Notes: generated by a model from the sequence alone, not told the origin. A DNA stretch of 64,000 nt from Olsenella_K sp051878835 (GCA_051878835.1 JBJEKW010000095.1:1-64000), one strand, 5' to 3'. Shown: positions 23,664 through 35,562, counted from the stretch's first letter. Numbers and translations: made by a program.

Positions 23664-24761
23664 CTAGCCCTCCTGAAGTATGGTCCGCAGGGCAGCCAGC
23701 ACGCGGTCGTTCTCTGCCGGGGTACCCACGGTGATCCTGAGGCAATTGTGCAGCCCCGGTGTTGCGGAGAAGTTGCGAACAAGAATCGAGTGGTCGTCGC
23801 GCAGGCTGGTCCAGGCGTGCGGCGCGTCGGGCACGCGGACGCACACGAAGTTGGAACAGCTGGGCCAAGCCTTCACGCCCAAATCCGCAAGCTGGCCCAG
23901 CCCCTCCAGCAGGCGCTCCCTCTCGGACTTGATCTGGCCGATGGTCGGGAGGAAGTCATGGCGGTGGTCCACGATGACCTCAGCGGCAGCCTGGACCAGC
24001 ACGTCGACGGTGTAGGGCTGGCGAACCGCCGCCAGCGCGCCCACGACCGAGGGGTCGGTCAGCACGTATCCCAGCCTGCCTCCCGCGAAGGCGAACGCCT
24101 TCGAGAGGGTGTGCAGCACCACGAGGTTGGGGTGGGTCGCCAGCAGCGGCTCGCAGGTAGAGCCGGTGGGGGCAAACTCGCCGTACGCCTCGTCCAGAAG
24201 CACGATGCCGGGGCACGCCTGGCACAGCCGGTCGACGAAGTCCCTGCCAACGACGTCACCGGTGGGGTTGTTCGGCGAGGTCAGCACGACGATGTTCGCC
24301 TGCGGAGCCAGGCGCAGCAGCTCGTCCTGGTTGGGCGCGAAGGTCTCGGGATCGCGCTCCACGTTTACGATGGGCGTGTCGACGAGCCCCGCATAGATCG
24401 AGTAGACCGAGAAGGTCGGCGTGCTGTTCAGCAGCATGTGACCGGGCCCGCCGAACGCCAGGAACAGGTTGAACAGCAGCTCGTCGCCACCGTTTCCCAC
24501 GCACACCTGCGACGGGTCCACCCCGTGCCAGTCAGCTAGCTTCTGGCGCAGCCTGTCCGCCAGGGGAACCGGATAGCGGTTCAGCACCGTCTGGCTCAGG
24601 ACATCGTTCACCGCCTGGCGCACGGCGTCGGGCATTCCGTACGTGTTCTCGTTTGCCGAGAGGTTCACCTCTACCGGCGAGAACCCGGGGTCGTAGGGCT
24701 CCAGCTCGGCCGCGCTCCGGCGCATGATGGCCCGCACCTCGGGCGATATCCGCAATGCCAT
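23664..24761 (-). CDS. hisC: Histidinol-phosphate aminotransferase
   Basis: HisC transaminates imidazole acetol phosphate with glutamate. The 365-residue fold-type I PLP enzyme has LSANENTYGMPD near the N-terminus, CVGNGGDELL, TSPNNPTGD, LLDEAYGEF and the Schiff-base lysine in HTLSKAFAFAGGRLGY. It lies between hisD (9-bp gap) and hisB (1-bp gap). Confidence 0.95.
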   Translation of the reverse strand: MALRISPEVRAIMRRSAAELEPYDPGFSPVEVNLSANENTYGMPDAVRQAVNDVLSQTVLNRYPVPLADRLRQKLADWHGVDPSQVCVGNGGDELLFNLFLAFGGPGHMLLNSTPTFSVYSIYAGLVDTPIVNVERDPETFAPNQDELLRLAPQANIVVLTSPNNPTGDVVGRDFVDRLCQACPGIVLLDEAYGEFAPTGSTCEPLLATHPNLVVLHTLSKAFAFAGGRLGYVLTDPSVVGALAAVRQPYTVDVLVQAAAEVIVDHRHDFLPTIGQIKSERERLLEGLGQLADLGVKAWPSCSNFVCVRVPDAPHAWTSLRDDHSILVRNFSATPGLHNCLRITVGTPAENDRVLAALRTILQEG

Positions 24762-24770
24762 GTGGTCTCC

Positions 24771-26171
24771 CTACGCGCGCTTGAACGACAGGTTCGGCTT
24801 TCCGGGCTGGTCCAGCTGGCGGGGCCATGCGCACGTCATGGCATCGTCGGTCGCCGCGACGGGGTCGTCGAAGCGCTCCCCGCCCTGCTGCAGCAGCTTG
24901 CGGCGCATGCCCACCGAGAGCGCGTGCGCCCACAGGCCCTCGGCCTGCGCCAGCGCCTGCACGGCTGGTCCGTCCTTCTGCAGGCCCTCCGGAGAGTAGG
25001 CGATGACGCTGGAGCGCTTCGTGAAGTCGTACACGCCGAGCGGGTTCGAGAACACGGCGGTTCCGCCGGTAGGCAGCGTGTGGTTGGGGCCGGCAACGTA
25101 GTCGCCCAGCGGCTCGGAGCTCCAGGGACCGACGAAGATGGCGCCGGCGTTCTGGACCTTGCCCAGGAGATGGAATGCATCCTGGCAGTGCAGCTCCAGG
25201 TGCTCGGGAGCGATGGTGTTCACCGCATCGATGGCTGCGTCCAGGGAGTCCGTGGAGACGATGACGCCGCGGTTGTCCAGCGACGCGCGCGTGATGTCCT
25301 GGCGCGGGCTCTGGCTGACCAGGCGCTCGATGGCGTCGAGCACCTGCTGGGGTAGCTGCGGGGCATCGGTCACCAGGTAACAGGCGGCCATGGGGTCGTG
25401 CTCCGCCTGCGCCATGAGATCGGCCGCCACGACGACCGGATCGGCCGAGGCGTCGGCCAGCACGCACACCTCAGAGGGACCGGCGACCATGTCGATGCCC
25501 ACGTCGCCCGAGACGTAGCGCTTTGCGGCAGCCACGTAGGCATTGCCGGGACCCACGATCTTCGCAACCTTGGGGATGCTCTGCGTGCCGTAGGCGACGG
25601 CGCCGATGGCCTGGGCGCCTCCGACCGCATAGACCTCGTCCACGCCGGCGATGGCAGCAGCCGCCAGGGTGTAGGCGGAAAGCGACCCATCGCGCTGCGG
25701 AGGCGTCACCATGATGACCTTGGGGACGCCGGCCACCTTGGCGGGAATGGTGTCCATGAGGACCGTGGAGGGGTACTGCGCACGGCCGCCGGGCACGTAG
25801 ACCGCCACGCTGGGAACGGGGGTCACCTTGACACCCAGAACCGTTCCGTCGGGCTTCGTGGTGAACCAGCTCTGCTCGACCTCGCGCTCGTGGAAGTCGC
25901 GGATCTGGCGGTATGCCAGGCGAAGCGAGCTCAGGAACTCGGGGTCCACCATGTCCAGCGACGACTTCACGACCTCGTCGGGCACGCGGAAGTCCTCCGG
26001 GCAGGCTCCGTCGAACTTCATGCAGTAGCTGCGGACGGCCTCGTCGCCGCCCTCGCGCACGCTGTCCACGATTGCCTGGGCGGACTCCATGACGTCACGC
26101 GGCAGCGCGCCCGCCCTCTTGAGGTCCGCCGTCGTAAGCCTCTGTGCTCCGGAAAGCCTAATGGTCCTCAT
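24771..26171 (-). CDS. hisD: Histidinol dehydrogenase
   Basis: HisD carries out the last two oxidations, histidinol to histidine, with NAD+ and zinc. The 466-residue protein has YVPGGRAQYPS, the glycine-rich GPGNAYVAAAKRYVSG, DMVAGPSEVCVLAD, AQAEHDP, and the catalytic/metal region with PEHLELHC and GPWSSEPLGDYVAGPNHTLPTGG. It is slightly longer than the usual 430 residues because of a C-terminal extension of about 25 residues. It follows hisZG by 22 bp. Confidence 0.96.
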   Translation of the reverse strand: MRTIRLSGAQRLTTADLKRAGALPRDVMESAQAIVDSVREGGDEAVRSYCMKFDGACPEDFRVPDEVVKSSLDMVDPEFLSSLRLAYRQIRDFHEREVEQSWFTTKPDGTVLGVKVTPVPSVAVYVPGGRAQYPSTVLMDTIPAKVAGVPKVIMVTPPQRDGSLSAYTLAAAAIAGVDEVYAVGGAQAIGAVAYGTQSIPKVAKIVGPGNAYVAAAKRYVSGDVGIDMVAGPSEVCVLADASADPVVVAADLMAQAEHDPMAACYLVTDAPQLPQQVLDAIERLVSQSPRQDITRASLDNRGVIVSTDSLDAAIDAVNTIAPEHLELHCQDAFHLLGKVQNAGAIFVGPWSSEPLGDYVAGPNHTLPTGGTAVFSNPLGVYDFTKRSSVIAYSPEGLQKDGPAVQALAQAEGLWAHALSVGMRRKLLQQGGERFDDPVAATDDAMTCAWPRQLDQPGKPNLSFKRA

Positions 26172-26193
26172 GAGACACCTCTTCCTTGGAATG

Positions 26194-27861
26194 CTAGCGA
26201 TTCAGTTTGGCGGACGCCTCCGCCAGTCGCGACGAGAGGTCGCGGATGCGCGCGTCGCAGCGATACGCCGCGGGACCGGCAAAGAAGCGCGCCGTGCACT
26301 CGAGGACGTCGTCCACAACCACGAGGTCGTTCTCCCTCAGGGTGGTTCCCGTGGCGGTGATGTCCACGATGCGGTCGGTCATGCCCACGATGGGGCCCAG
26401 CTCGATGTTTCCGTGCAGCTGCACGATGTCGACCTGCTGGCCCAGGGAGTCGTAGTAGTTCTGCGTGATGCGCGGGTACTTCGTGGCTACGCGCACCGTT
26501 CCCCTCCACAGGTAGTCCTGCTCGGCCTTGCCCGCCTTCGAGCGCGGCTCGGCAACCACGAACCTGCAGGCGCCGTACGAGAGGTCCACCAGCTGCAGCA
26601 GGTCGATGCCCGCCTCGATCAGGGAGTCGCGGCCGCAGATGCCGCAGTCGGCACCGCCGTACCCCACGAAGGCCGGGGCGTCCTGCGCACGCACGATGAT
26701 GTAGTCGACGCCATCCTCGTGCACGATGAGCTTCCTGCCAGGGTCGCGCAGCCCCTCCACGGGCAGCCCCGCCGCCTCCAGCAGTGCAACCGTGTCCTTG
26801 AACAAAGATCCCTTGGGAACCGCGATGCGCACGGGACGCTCGTCCACCGTGGACTCGGACGTGACGACGCCGGCGGCGCCCTGCGCCCCCAGCACCTCCT
26901 GCAGCCGCTCTAGCGAGAGGGCAAAGCCACACGCGGCAACGCCCGGGAGCCCCAGGTTCGCCAAGACCGCGTCGTAGCGGCCACCGGATGCCAGGGCAGC
27001 CGTGATTCCGTCGGAGTACGCCTTGAACACGATGCCCGTGTAGTAGTCGAAGGAGTTGATGATGGAGAAGTCGAACCGCAGCCTGCCCTGGCGCACCAGC
27101 GGCGCGCAGCTGTTGACCAGCGAGCGCAGCTCGTCGGTGCCGCGCTTCTGCTGGGGCACGCCGGCGGCGGCCAGAAGCTCGTCTATCTGGTCGACAACGC
27201 GCGCGTCACCAGAGATTCTGGCCACACCGTGCAGGGCGCGCGCCGCCTCCGGCGTGAGGTCCTCCTGCTTGTCGACCAGCTCGTCCAAGCTCACGAGGTC
27301 GGACTCGTGCACCAGCTCCAGCACCTTGCGAGAGAACTCCTCGCTGGGCGAGCACTCCTTCAGAAGGGCGGTCAGCGGCATGACTGAGCCGCACACGATG
27401 CGCCACCCCGGCACGCCCAGGCGCGCCAGCGCGTCTGCCAGCAGCTTCACGACCTCAGCCTCGGATGCGGTGCCGTCGTCGCCCACCAGCTCGACGCCCA
27501 GCTGCGTGAACTGGCGCGGCTGGCCCATGAGGGAGGCCTCCTCGCGCACCACCGGCGCCTCGTAGCGCAGACGGCAGGGCAGCTTTCCGGCACCCAGCCT
27601 GCCCGCCACCATGCGGGCGATGGGCAGGGTGAGGTCGGGCCTCATCACCAGAAGGCCGCCGTCGGAGTCGAACAGCTGGAACGGGGTGTCCTGAATGGTG
27701 CCGCCCCGCTCGAGCACCGACCGGTTCTCCAGAAGCGGCGTCTCCACGGGAAGGTAGCCATGGGCCGAGAAGCACTCTCGCACGGTGCTGGTGATGCGCT
27801 CTCTGGCAAGGGCCTCCTCAGGTAGGATGTCTCTGAAGCCCCTGGGCGTTCCTGCTATCAC
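26194..27861 (-). CDS. hisZG: ATP phosphoribosyltransferase, fused HisZ–HisG
   Basis: This enzyme starts histidine synthesis by joining ATP and PRPP. The 555-residue protein fuses two chains that are normally separate. Residues 1 to about 330 are HisZ, a HisRS-like regulatory subunit (GTPRGFRDILPEEA, MRPDLTLPIARM, FDYYTGIVFKAY, SGGRYD). Residues about 344-555 are the short-form catalytic HisG (VRIAVPKGSLFKD, YGGADCGICGRDSL, PRPP loop DITATGTTLREN). The linker is about 15 residues. The start is GTG at 27859-27861 with GAGGGGG upstream. No frameshift is needed. It heads the his operon behind an operator-like palindrome. Confidence 0.93.
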   Translation of the reverse strand: MIAGTPRGFRDILPEEALARERITSTVRECFSAHGYLPVETPLLENRSVLERGGTIQDTPFQLFDSDGGLLVMRPDLTLPIARMVAGRLGAGKLPCRLRYEAPVVREEASLMGQPRQFTQLGVELVGDDGTASEAEVVKLLADALARLGVPGWRIVCGSVMPLTALLKECSPSEEFSRKVLELVHESDLVSLDELVDKQEDLTPEAARALHGVARISGDARVVDQIDELLAAAGVPQQKRGTDELRSLVNSCAPLVRQGRLRFDFSIINSFDYYTGIVFKAYSDGITAALASGGRYDAVLANLGLPGVAACGFALSLERLQEVLGAQGAAGVVTSESTVDERPVRIAVPKGSLFKDTVALLEAAGLPVEGLRDPGRKLIVHEDGVDYIIVRAQDAPAFVGYGGADCGICGRDSLIEAGIDLLQLVDLSYGACRFVVAEPRSKAGKAEQDYLWRGTVRVATKYPRITQNYYDSLGQQVDIVQLHGNIELGPIVGMTDRIVDITATGTTLRENDLVVVDDVLECTARFFAGPAAYRCDARIRDLSSRLAEASAKLNR

Positions 27862-27912
27862 GACGATTCCCCCTCTAACGAAGGTCGGGTATTCCTGTTT
27901 GTCTTGCGCGCT

Positions 27913-27944
27913 ACTTTAGCATACTAAAGTGCCCTGGCGTCCAA
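27913..27944 (-). promoter_or_regulatory. his operon promoter with overlapping palindromic operator
   Basis: ACTTTAG (27913-27919) and CTAAAGT (27924-27930) form a perfect 7-bp inverted repeat with a 4-nt spacer. On the minus strand a TTGGAC box (27944-27939) lies just upstream, and TATGCT or TGCTAA inside the palindrome would serve as the -10, so a bound protein would block the promoter. The start codon is about 52 bp downstream. A histidine-responsive repressor, for instance of the TrpR superfamily, is a candidate (inference). Confidence 0.6.
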
Positions 27945-27971
27945 CCCCTCGCCTTCCAGGCGTCCCTCGTA

Positions 27972-28006
27972 ATAAGAAAGAAACCCAGCCGCAATGGCCG
28001 GGTTTC
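27972..28006 (-). terminator. Terminator of uvrA–ybaK
   Basis: GAAACCC-A-GCC (27980-27990) pairs with GGC-C-GGGTTTC (27996-28006). On the minus strand TTTCTTATT follows. It lies just past the YbaK stop and insulates the his promoter. Confidence 0.85.
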
Positions 28007-28012
28007 CCGTTC

Positions 28013-28510
28013 CTAGATCTGGGTGATGTCCGCGAACTTGGCGCCGATGAAGTTCGCCAGCGCCTCGGGGTTCACGCGCAGGGCAAGACCCCTGCGCCCG
28101 CCCGAGATTCCTATCTCGTCAAACAGCTGCGCGGTCTCGTCTATGAGCGTGGGGAACTGCTTCTTCATGCCGACGGGCGTCGTGCCTCCCCGGACGTAGC
28201 CCGTCAGGGGCTCCAGCTCCTTTGTCGGCAGCATGGACAGGCTCTTCTGGCCTGCCGCCGCGGCGGCCTTCTTGAAGTCGAGCTCCTCCCCCACGGGCAG
28301 GCAGCACACCACGTGTTCGCCCGACGGCGACACGGTCACCAGCGTCTTGAACGAGGAGGCGGGGTCCACGCCGTCCTCCTGCGCCATCCTGAGCCCGAGT
28401 CCCCTCGACAGGTCCTCCTCGCCCTCGTGCATGTGGTACGTGTACGCGACGCCGCCGCGCTCCAGCTCGCGCATGGCGTTCGTCTTTTTGATCTTTTCCT
28501 TGTGGGCCAC
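28013..28510 (-). CDS. YbaK/EbsC-type Cys-tRNA(Pro) deacylase
   Basis: YbaK proteins hydrolyse mischarged Cys-tRNA(Pro) made by prolyl-tRNA synthetase. The 165-residue protein shows KTNAMRELE, VFKTLV-like SSFKTLVTV, LPVGEELDFKKAA, LTGYVRGGTTPVGMKK and GGRRGLALRVNP, matching the family. I chose GTG 28508-28510, preceded by GGGAGGAAAG; an upstream ATG would overlap uvrA. It starts 1 bp after uvrA and is probably co-transcribed with it. Confidence 0.88.
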   Translation of the reverse strand: MAHKEKIKKTNAMRELERGGVAYTYHMHEGEEDLSRGLGLRMAQEDGVDPASSFKTLVTVSPSGEHVVCCLPVGEELDFKKAAAAAGQKSLSMLPTKELEPLTGYVRGGTTPVGMKKQFPTLIDETAQLFDEIGISGGRRGLALRVNPEALANFIGAKFADITQI

Positions 28511-28511
28511 G

Positions 28512-31430
<2,919 letters not shown>

Positions 31431-31704
31431 AGACTGAACCCCGCTCTGTATTTATGGAAGGCGCACAGGCCGCTGGCCCGCATGCCATCCCTACCTCTAC
31501 TTCTCTTTAGGCGAGTCTAACGCTCAAGAAGGACCACTTCCATCGTTCAGGCTACCTTCACAGGGAACACACGTTCGCAGATTTCTGTTCGGGTGACCGC
31601 GCGGATGCGGGTAGAATGGCCCTCAAGAACACATACGGCATGCGGGCGCCACCCGGCACGAGCGCATCGTGCCACGGAGTCGCTCCCTCACGAAGGGCAA
31701 TGTA

Positions 31705-32556
31705 ATGGACCAGCAAGAGCAGGACCAGATCCGTCAGGAGATGGAGGGCAGCATGCATCCCCAGCAGCCCTCCTTCGACCTGGCACAGGGCACTACCGTA
31801 AAGCACGTCATCGGCGTGGTCTCCGGCAAGGGAGGCGTGGGAAAGTCCCTGGTCACGGGCATCCTGGCCACGGAGCTTCACCGCGCGGGCGCAAAGGTGG
31901 GCATCCTGGACGCCGACATCACCGGCCCCTCCATCCCAAAGATGTTCGGCCTCTCGCACACCCGCGCCATGGCGCAGGACAACCTCATCATCCCCGCACA
32001 AAGCCCCACCGGCATCAAGGTCATGAGCACGAACCTGGTACTCGAGCACGACGATGACCCCGTCCTGTGGCGCGGCCCCCTGCTCTCTGGCGTGCTTCGC
32101 CAGTTCTGGGCCGAGACCAACTGGGGACAGATCGACTTCATGCTGGTGGACATGCCTCCCGGAACGGGCGACGTGGCCCTGACCGTGTTCCAGTCGCTGC
32201 CCATCGAGGGCGTGGTCATCGTGACCTCGCCGCAGGACCTCGTGCAGGTCATCGTGGGCAAGGCGGTCAACATGGCCTCCATGATGAAGATTCCCGTGCT
32301 CGGCCTGGTAGAAAACATGAGCTACGTCGAGTGCCCCCACTGTGGCCAGAAGATATATCCCTACGGCCCGAGCCACCTCGACGAGACGGCAAAGAACTAC
32401 GACCTGGACGTCCTGGGTCGCCTTCCCATAGACCCCGCCCTGGCCGCCTGCTGCGACAAGGGCACCGTGGACACCGAGCTGCCCGCCGGCCTGATTCCCG
32501 ACGCGGTGCGGACCGTCCAGGAGGTCGCCGCCATCGACGAGGCGAAGGGGCGCTAG
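31705..32556 (+). CDS. mrp: Mrp/NBP35-type Fe–S carrier ATPase
   Basis: Mrp/ApbC proteins bind and pass on Fe–S clusters using ATP. The 283-residue protein has the deviant Walker A GVVSGKGGVGKS, ILDADITGPSIPKMFG, LVDMPPGTGDVALTV and the cluster-binding CPHC motif in YVECPHCGQKIYPYG. I chose ATG 31705-31707; the upstream codons look non-coding. Its stop overlaps the GTG start of the next flavoprotein gene, so the two are translationally coupled and may share a role in redox-enzyme maturation (inference). Confidence 0.92.
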   Translation: MDQQEQDQIRQEMEGSMHPQQPSFDLAQGTTVKHVIGVVSGKGGVGKSLVTGILATELHRAGAKVGILDADITGPSIPKMFGLSHTRAMAQDNLIIPAQSPTGIKVMSTNLVLEHDDDPVLWRGPLLSGVLRQFWAETNWGQIDFMLVDMPPGTGDVALTVFQSLPIEGVVIVTSPQDLVQVIVGKAVNMASMMKIPVLGLVENMSYVECPHCGQKIYPYGPSHLDETAKNYDLDVLGRLPIDPALAACCDKGTVDTELPAGLIPDAVRTVQEVAAIDEAKGR

Positions 32557-33842
32557 TGTCCAGGCAGAGGGCCCCCAAGTCCAGGACGTCTGCCAAGCAC
32601 CAACAGCTGGCACAGGCCGCGCAGGTACGTCTGCCGTGCACCTGCGACGTGGCCATCGCAGGTGGCGGAGCCGCCGGGTTGGTGGCAGCCATCTGCGCTG
32701 CCGAGGATGGCGCGTCCGTGGTTGTCCTGGAAAGGGCACCCGAGTGCGGACGCACCATCCTTGCCACCGGCAACGGCAGGTGCAACTTCTGCAACGCCGA
32801 CCTGGCACCCTCTCACTACAACGACCCGCCGTTCGTGAAGCGCGTTTGCGGCGCCAGCCACCTGGATGACGTGTTGGGCTTCTTTGCGCAGTGCGGCATG
32901 GCCTGGACGCAGGAGGACGGGCGGCTGTACCCCATCAGCAGGCAGGCGTCCTCCGTGCGCGACGTCCTTCTGGCCAGGGCGCGCCGTGCTGGCGCCATCC
33001 TGGCTCCAGCACGGCAGGTCAGGCATGTCGCTCGCATGCCACGGGGCTTTCGGGTGGACATGCTCGGGCTCTACTCCGAGGACCAGCCCCACGAGTCGCT
33101 GGGCGCAGGCGCAGTCATACTGGCCTGCGGCGGCGGCGAGTTTCCGGGTGTGCAGGACCTTGGCCTTCGGCTCTCCGCCTGCAGGCCAGTCCTGTGCTCG
33201 CTGGCCTGCGAGGACGGGCCCCTTCACGTGCTTGACGGTCGCCGTGCCCACGCCGAGCTCACCCTATGGAGAAAGGGCAGCCCACTTTGCCGTCAGCGTG
33301 GCGAGGTGCTCTTTCGTGACTACGGCCTGTCTGGCATCGTCGTGTTCGACCTGTCCAGGACCGCCCAGCCCGGTGACGAGATCACGGTGGACCTCCTGCC
33401 CGGCATGGCACAGCCAGAGGCCGAACGACTGGCGAAGGCTGCCGGATTCCTGGACGGGCTGGTGGACCCTGTCATCTCACAGGTCATCACGCCGTTGGCC
33501 AGCATGTGCTGGTGGCCCTCGCACATGCAGGCAAAGGCCCCCTACACCGGCACAGGGCAGCTTCCGCATGCCCTCCAGCTGGCGCGTAGGCTCCCCTTCC
33601 GCGTGACGGGCCTGGCTGACCCAAAGCGGGCGCAGGTCACGCGCGGGGGTCTGGCGACCTCCCAGTTCGACCCCTCCACACTGGAGTGCACGTCCGCCAC
33701 GGGGGTGTTCGCCTGCGGAGAGTCACTGGACGTGGACGGCGCCTGCGGAGGCTACAACCTGGCCTGGGCATGGAAGAGCGGCATGGTGGCAGGCCACGCT
33801 GCCGCACGCCGATCCAGGGGAAAGGACCCACACTCATGCTAG
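32556..33842 (+). CDS. HI0933/BaiN-type FAD-dependent oxidoreductase
   Basis: This 428-residue flavoprotein belongs to the HI0933 (aminoacetone oxidase/BaiN-like) family. It has the FAD Rossmann motif AIAGGGAAGLVAAICAAE, the family block GRTILATGNGRCNFCNAD, ILACGGGEFPG, and a C-terminal FAD-binding stretch FACGESLDVDGACGGYNLAWAW. The start is GTG at 32556-32558, inside the mrp stop (TAGTG), with AAGGGG upstream. The previous and next genes both overlap it. Members include flavoproteins implicated in bile-acid 7-dehydroxylation, but the substrate here cannot be inferred. Confidence 0.88.
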   Translation: MSRQRAPKSRTSAKHQQLAQAAQVRLPCTCDVAIAGGGAAGLVAAICAAEDGASVVVLERAPECGRTILATGNGRCNFCNADLAPSHYNDPPFVKRVCGASHLDDVLGFFAQCGMAWTQEDGRLYPISRQASSVRDVLLARARRAGAILAPARQVRHVARMPRGFRVDMLGLYSEDQPHESLGAGAVILACGGGEFPGVQDLGLRLSACRPVLCSLACEDGPLHVLDGRRAHAELTLWRKGSPLCRQRGEVLFRDYGLSGIVVFDLSRTAQPGDEITVDLLPGMAQPEAERLAKAAGFLDGLVDPVISQVITPLASMCWWPSHMQAKAPYTGTGQLPHALQLARRLPFRVTGLADPKRAQVTRGGLATSQFDPSTLECTSATGVFACGESLDVDGACGGYNLAWAWKSGMVAGHAAARRSRGKDPHSC

Positions 33843-35500
33843 AGGTATCAAACCTGCGGGTGCCGCTGGACCGCCTGGACGGCACCGAGCAGTCAGACCT
33901 GGCGGCATGCCGGCACGAGCTGACCCGTCGCCTGGGCGTCAAGCCGACCGCACTGGGCAAGGTCGAGCTTCGCCGCCGTTCCATCGACGCGCGCAAGAAG
34001 AGCTCCATCGTCCTTCTGTACACCGTGCGCGTAGGCCTGGCACAGGGACGCGAGGCTGAGGACCGAGTCCTTGCCCGTGCAAAGAAGCGCCGCGACAAGC
34101 ACGTCGTACGCGTGCACGACACCCCGTATGCCCTTCCTGCGCAGACGACGTCCACCCTGGAGCACCGTCCGGTGGTGGTCGGGGCGGGCTGCGCCGGCCT
34201 CTTCTGCGCGTTGGCACTGGCCAGCGCAGGGCTGGAGCCCCTCCTCATCGAACAGGGAGACGACGCCGCCAGACGCTCGAAGGCCATCCAGACGTTCAAC
34301 CAGACAGGCGTCCTCGACCCGCTCAGCAACATCCAGTTCGGGTTGGGTGGCGCGGGAACCTTCTCGGACGGCAAACTCTCCACCGGCACAAAGAGCCCCG
34401 CTCACCGTCTGATTCTGCAGACCTTCGTGGACGCCGGAGCTCCCAGAAACATCCTGTGGGACGCAAAGCCGCACGTGGGCTCTGACATCCTGCCGACGGT
34501 GGTCACAAACATCTGCCAGCAGATACGCCAGCTGGGCGGCGTGGTGTGGATGCGCTCGCGCCTGGTCGGCATAACGCTGTCCAGCGCACACGTCCAATCC
34601 GTCACGATAGAGCGCGCCAGCCCCGACGGCGACGCCAGCACGCAGGAGGTCGCCACCTCGGACGTCGTCCTGGCCTGCGGGCACTCTGCCCGCGACGTGT
34701 TCGCGCTTCTGAAGCGCCTGGGCGTGCATATGGACAGGAAGACCTTCGCCATGGGCGTCCGCATTGAGCACCTGCAGGCAACCATAGACCGGGCGCAGTA
34801 CGGCCCCAGCGCGGGCAACCCCGCCCTGGGTGCCGCCCCGTACAAGCTGGTCGCACACCTGCCCCAAGGCAGAAACGCCTTCTCGTTCTGCATGTGTCCC
34901 GGCGGCTACGTGGTGGCTGCCGCCAGTGAGGCAGGGGGTGTCGTCACCAACGGCATGAGCCTCAGCGATCGAGCGGGCACCAATGCAAACTCGGGGCTTC
35001 TGGCAAACGTGTTCCCCACCGACCTGCCCGGTGACGACGTGCTGGCGGGCGTAGAGCTGCAGCGCAGCTGCGAGCAACGCGCATTCCAACTGGGCGGAGG
35101 CCAGTACAGGGCTCCGGCGCAACTGGTGGGCGACTTCCTCCAGAACGTGCCGTCATCGGATTCGGGAAAGGTACTCCCCACCTACCCCCGTGGCGTCAGC
35201 TGGGGAAAGGTCGACGACTGCCTGCCGCCCTACATAGCCGACACGCTGCGAGTCGCCATTCCCGTTCTGGGAAGGCACCTCAGGGGCTTCGACGATGCGG
35301 ACGCCGTGCTGACCGCACCCGAGACGCGCTCCAGCTCCCCCGTCAGGGTGACGCGTGGGTCGGACGGCCAGTCAGTCAGCACACAGGGGCTGTGGCCCTG
35401 CGGCGAGGGTGCCGGATACGCCGGCGGCATCATGAGCGCCGCGACCGACGGCCTCGACATCGCGGAGGCCATCCTGCGCAAGGCAGAATCTAGGGCATAA
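33836..35500 (+). CDS. COG2509-type NAD(P)/FAD-dependent dehydrogenase
   Basis: The 554-residue protein belongs to the uncharacterised COG2509 'FAD-utilising dehydrogenase' group. An N-terminal domain of about 100 residues (RVPLDRLDG, VELRRRSIDARKKSSIVLLYTVRV) precedes the FAD fold: VVVGAGCAGLFCALALASAG, the family block QFGLGGAGTFSDGKLSTG, LACGHSARD, and C-terminal PCGEGAGYAGGIMSAATDG. ATG 33836-33838 overlaps the preceding gene by 7 bp. It is the last gene of the mrp trio and ends at a bidirectional terminator. Substrate unknown. Confidence 0.88.
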   Translation: MLEVSNLRVPLDRLDGTEQSDLAACRHELTRRLGVKPTALGKVELRRRSIDARKKSSIVLLYTVRVGLAQGREAEDRVLARAKKRRDKHVVRVHDTPYALPAQTTSTLEHRPVVVGAGCAGLFCALALASAGLEPLLIEQGDDAARRSKAIQTFNQTGVLDPLSNIQFGLGGAGTFSDGKLSTGTKSPAHRLILQTFVDAGAPRNILWDAKPHVGSDILPTVVTNICQQIRQLGGVVWMRSRLVGITLSSAHVQSVTIERASPDGDASTQEVATSDVVLACGHSARDVFALLKRLGVHMDRKTFAMGVRIEHLQATIDRAQYGPSAGNPALGAAPYKLVAHLPQGRNAFSFCMCPGGYVVAAASEAGGVVTNGMSLSDRAGTNANSGLLANVFPTDLPGDDVLAGVELQRSCEQRAFQLGGGQYRAPAQLVGDFLQNVPSSDSGKVLPTYPRGVSWGKVDDCLPPYIADTLRVAIPVLGRHLRGFDDADAVLTAPETRSSSPVRVTRGSDGQSVSTQGLWPCGEGAGYAGGIMSAATDGLDIAEAILRKAESRA

Positions 35501-35528
35501 GTTCTTCTGTAACGCAAAGCTAGAATCG

Positions 35529-35562
35529 AAAAAGGGGCGACCTCGAAGGAGGCCGCCCCTTT
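35529..35562. terminator. Bidirectional terminator between COG2509 gene and PTS IIB
   Basis: GGGGCG-A-CCTC (35534-35544) pairs with GAGG-C-CGCCCC (35549-35559) around a GAAG loop. TTT follows on plus and five T residues on minus. It serves the convergent genes on both sides. Confidence 0.9.

Noticed and set aside
27862..27912. Histidine leader peptide or T-box in front of hisZG
   Set aside because: The leader is only about 50 nt long, with no run of His codons and no T-box sequence.
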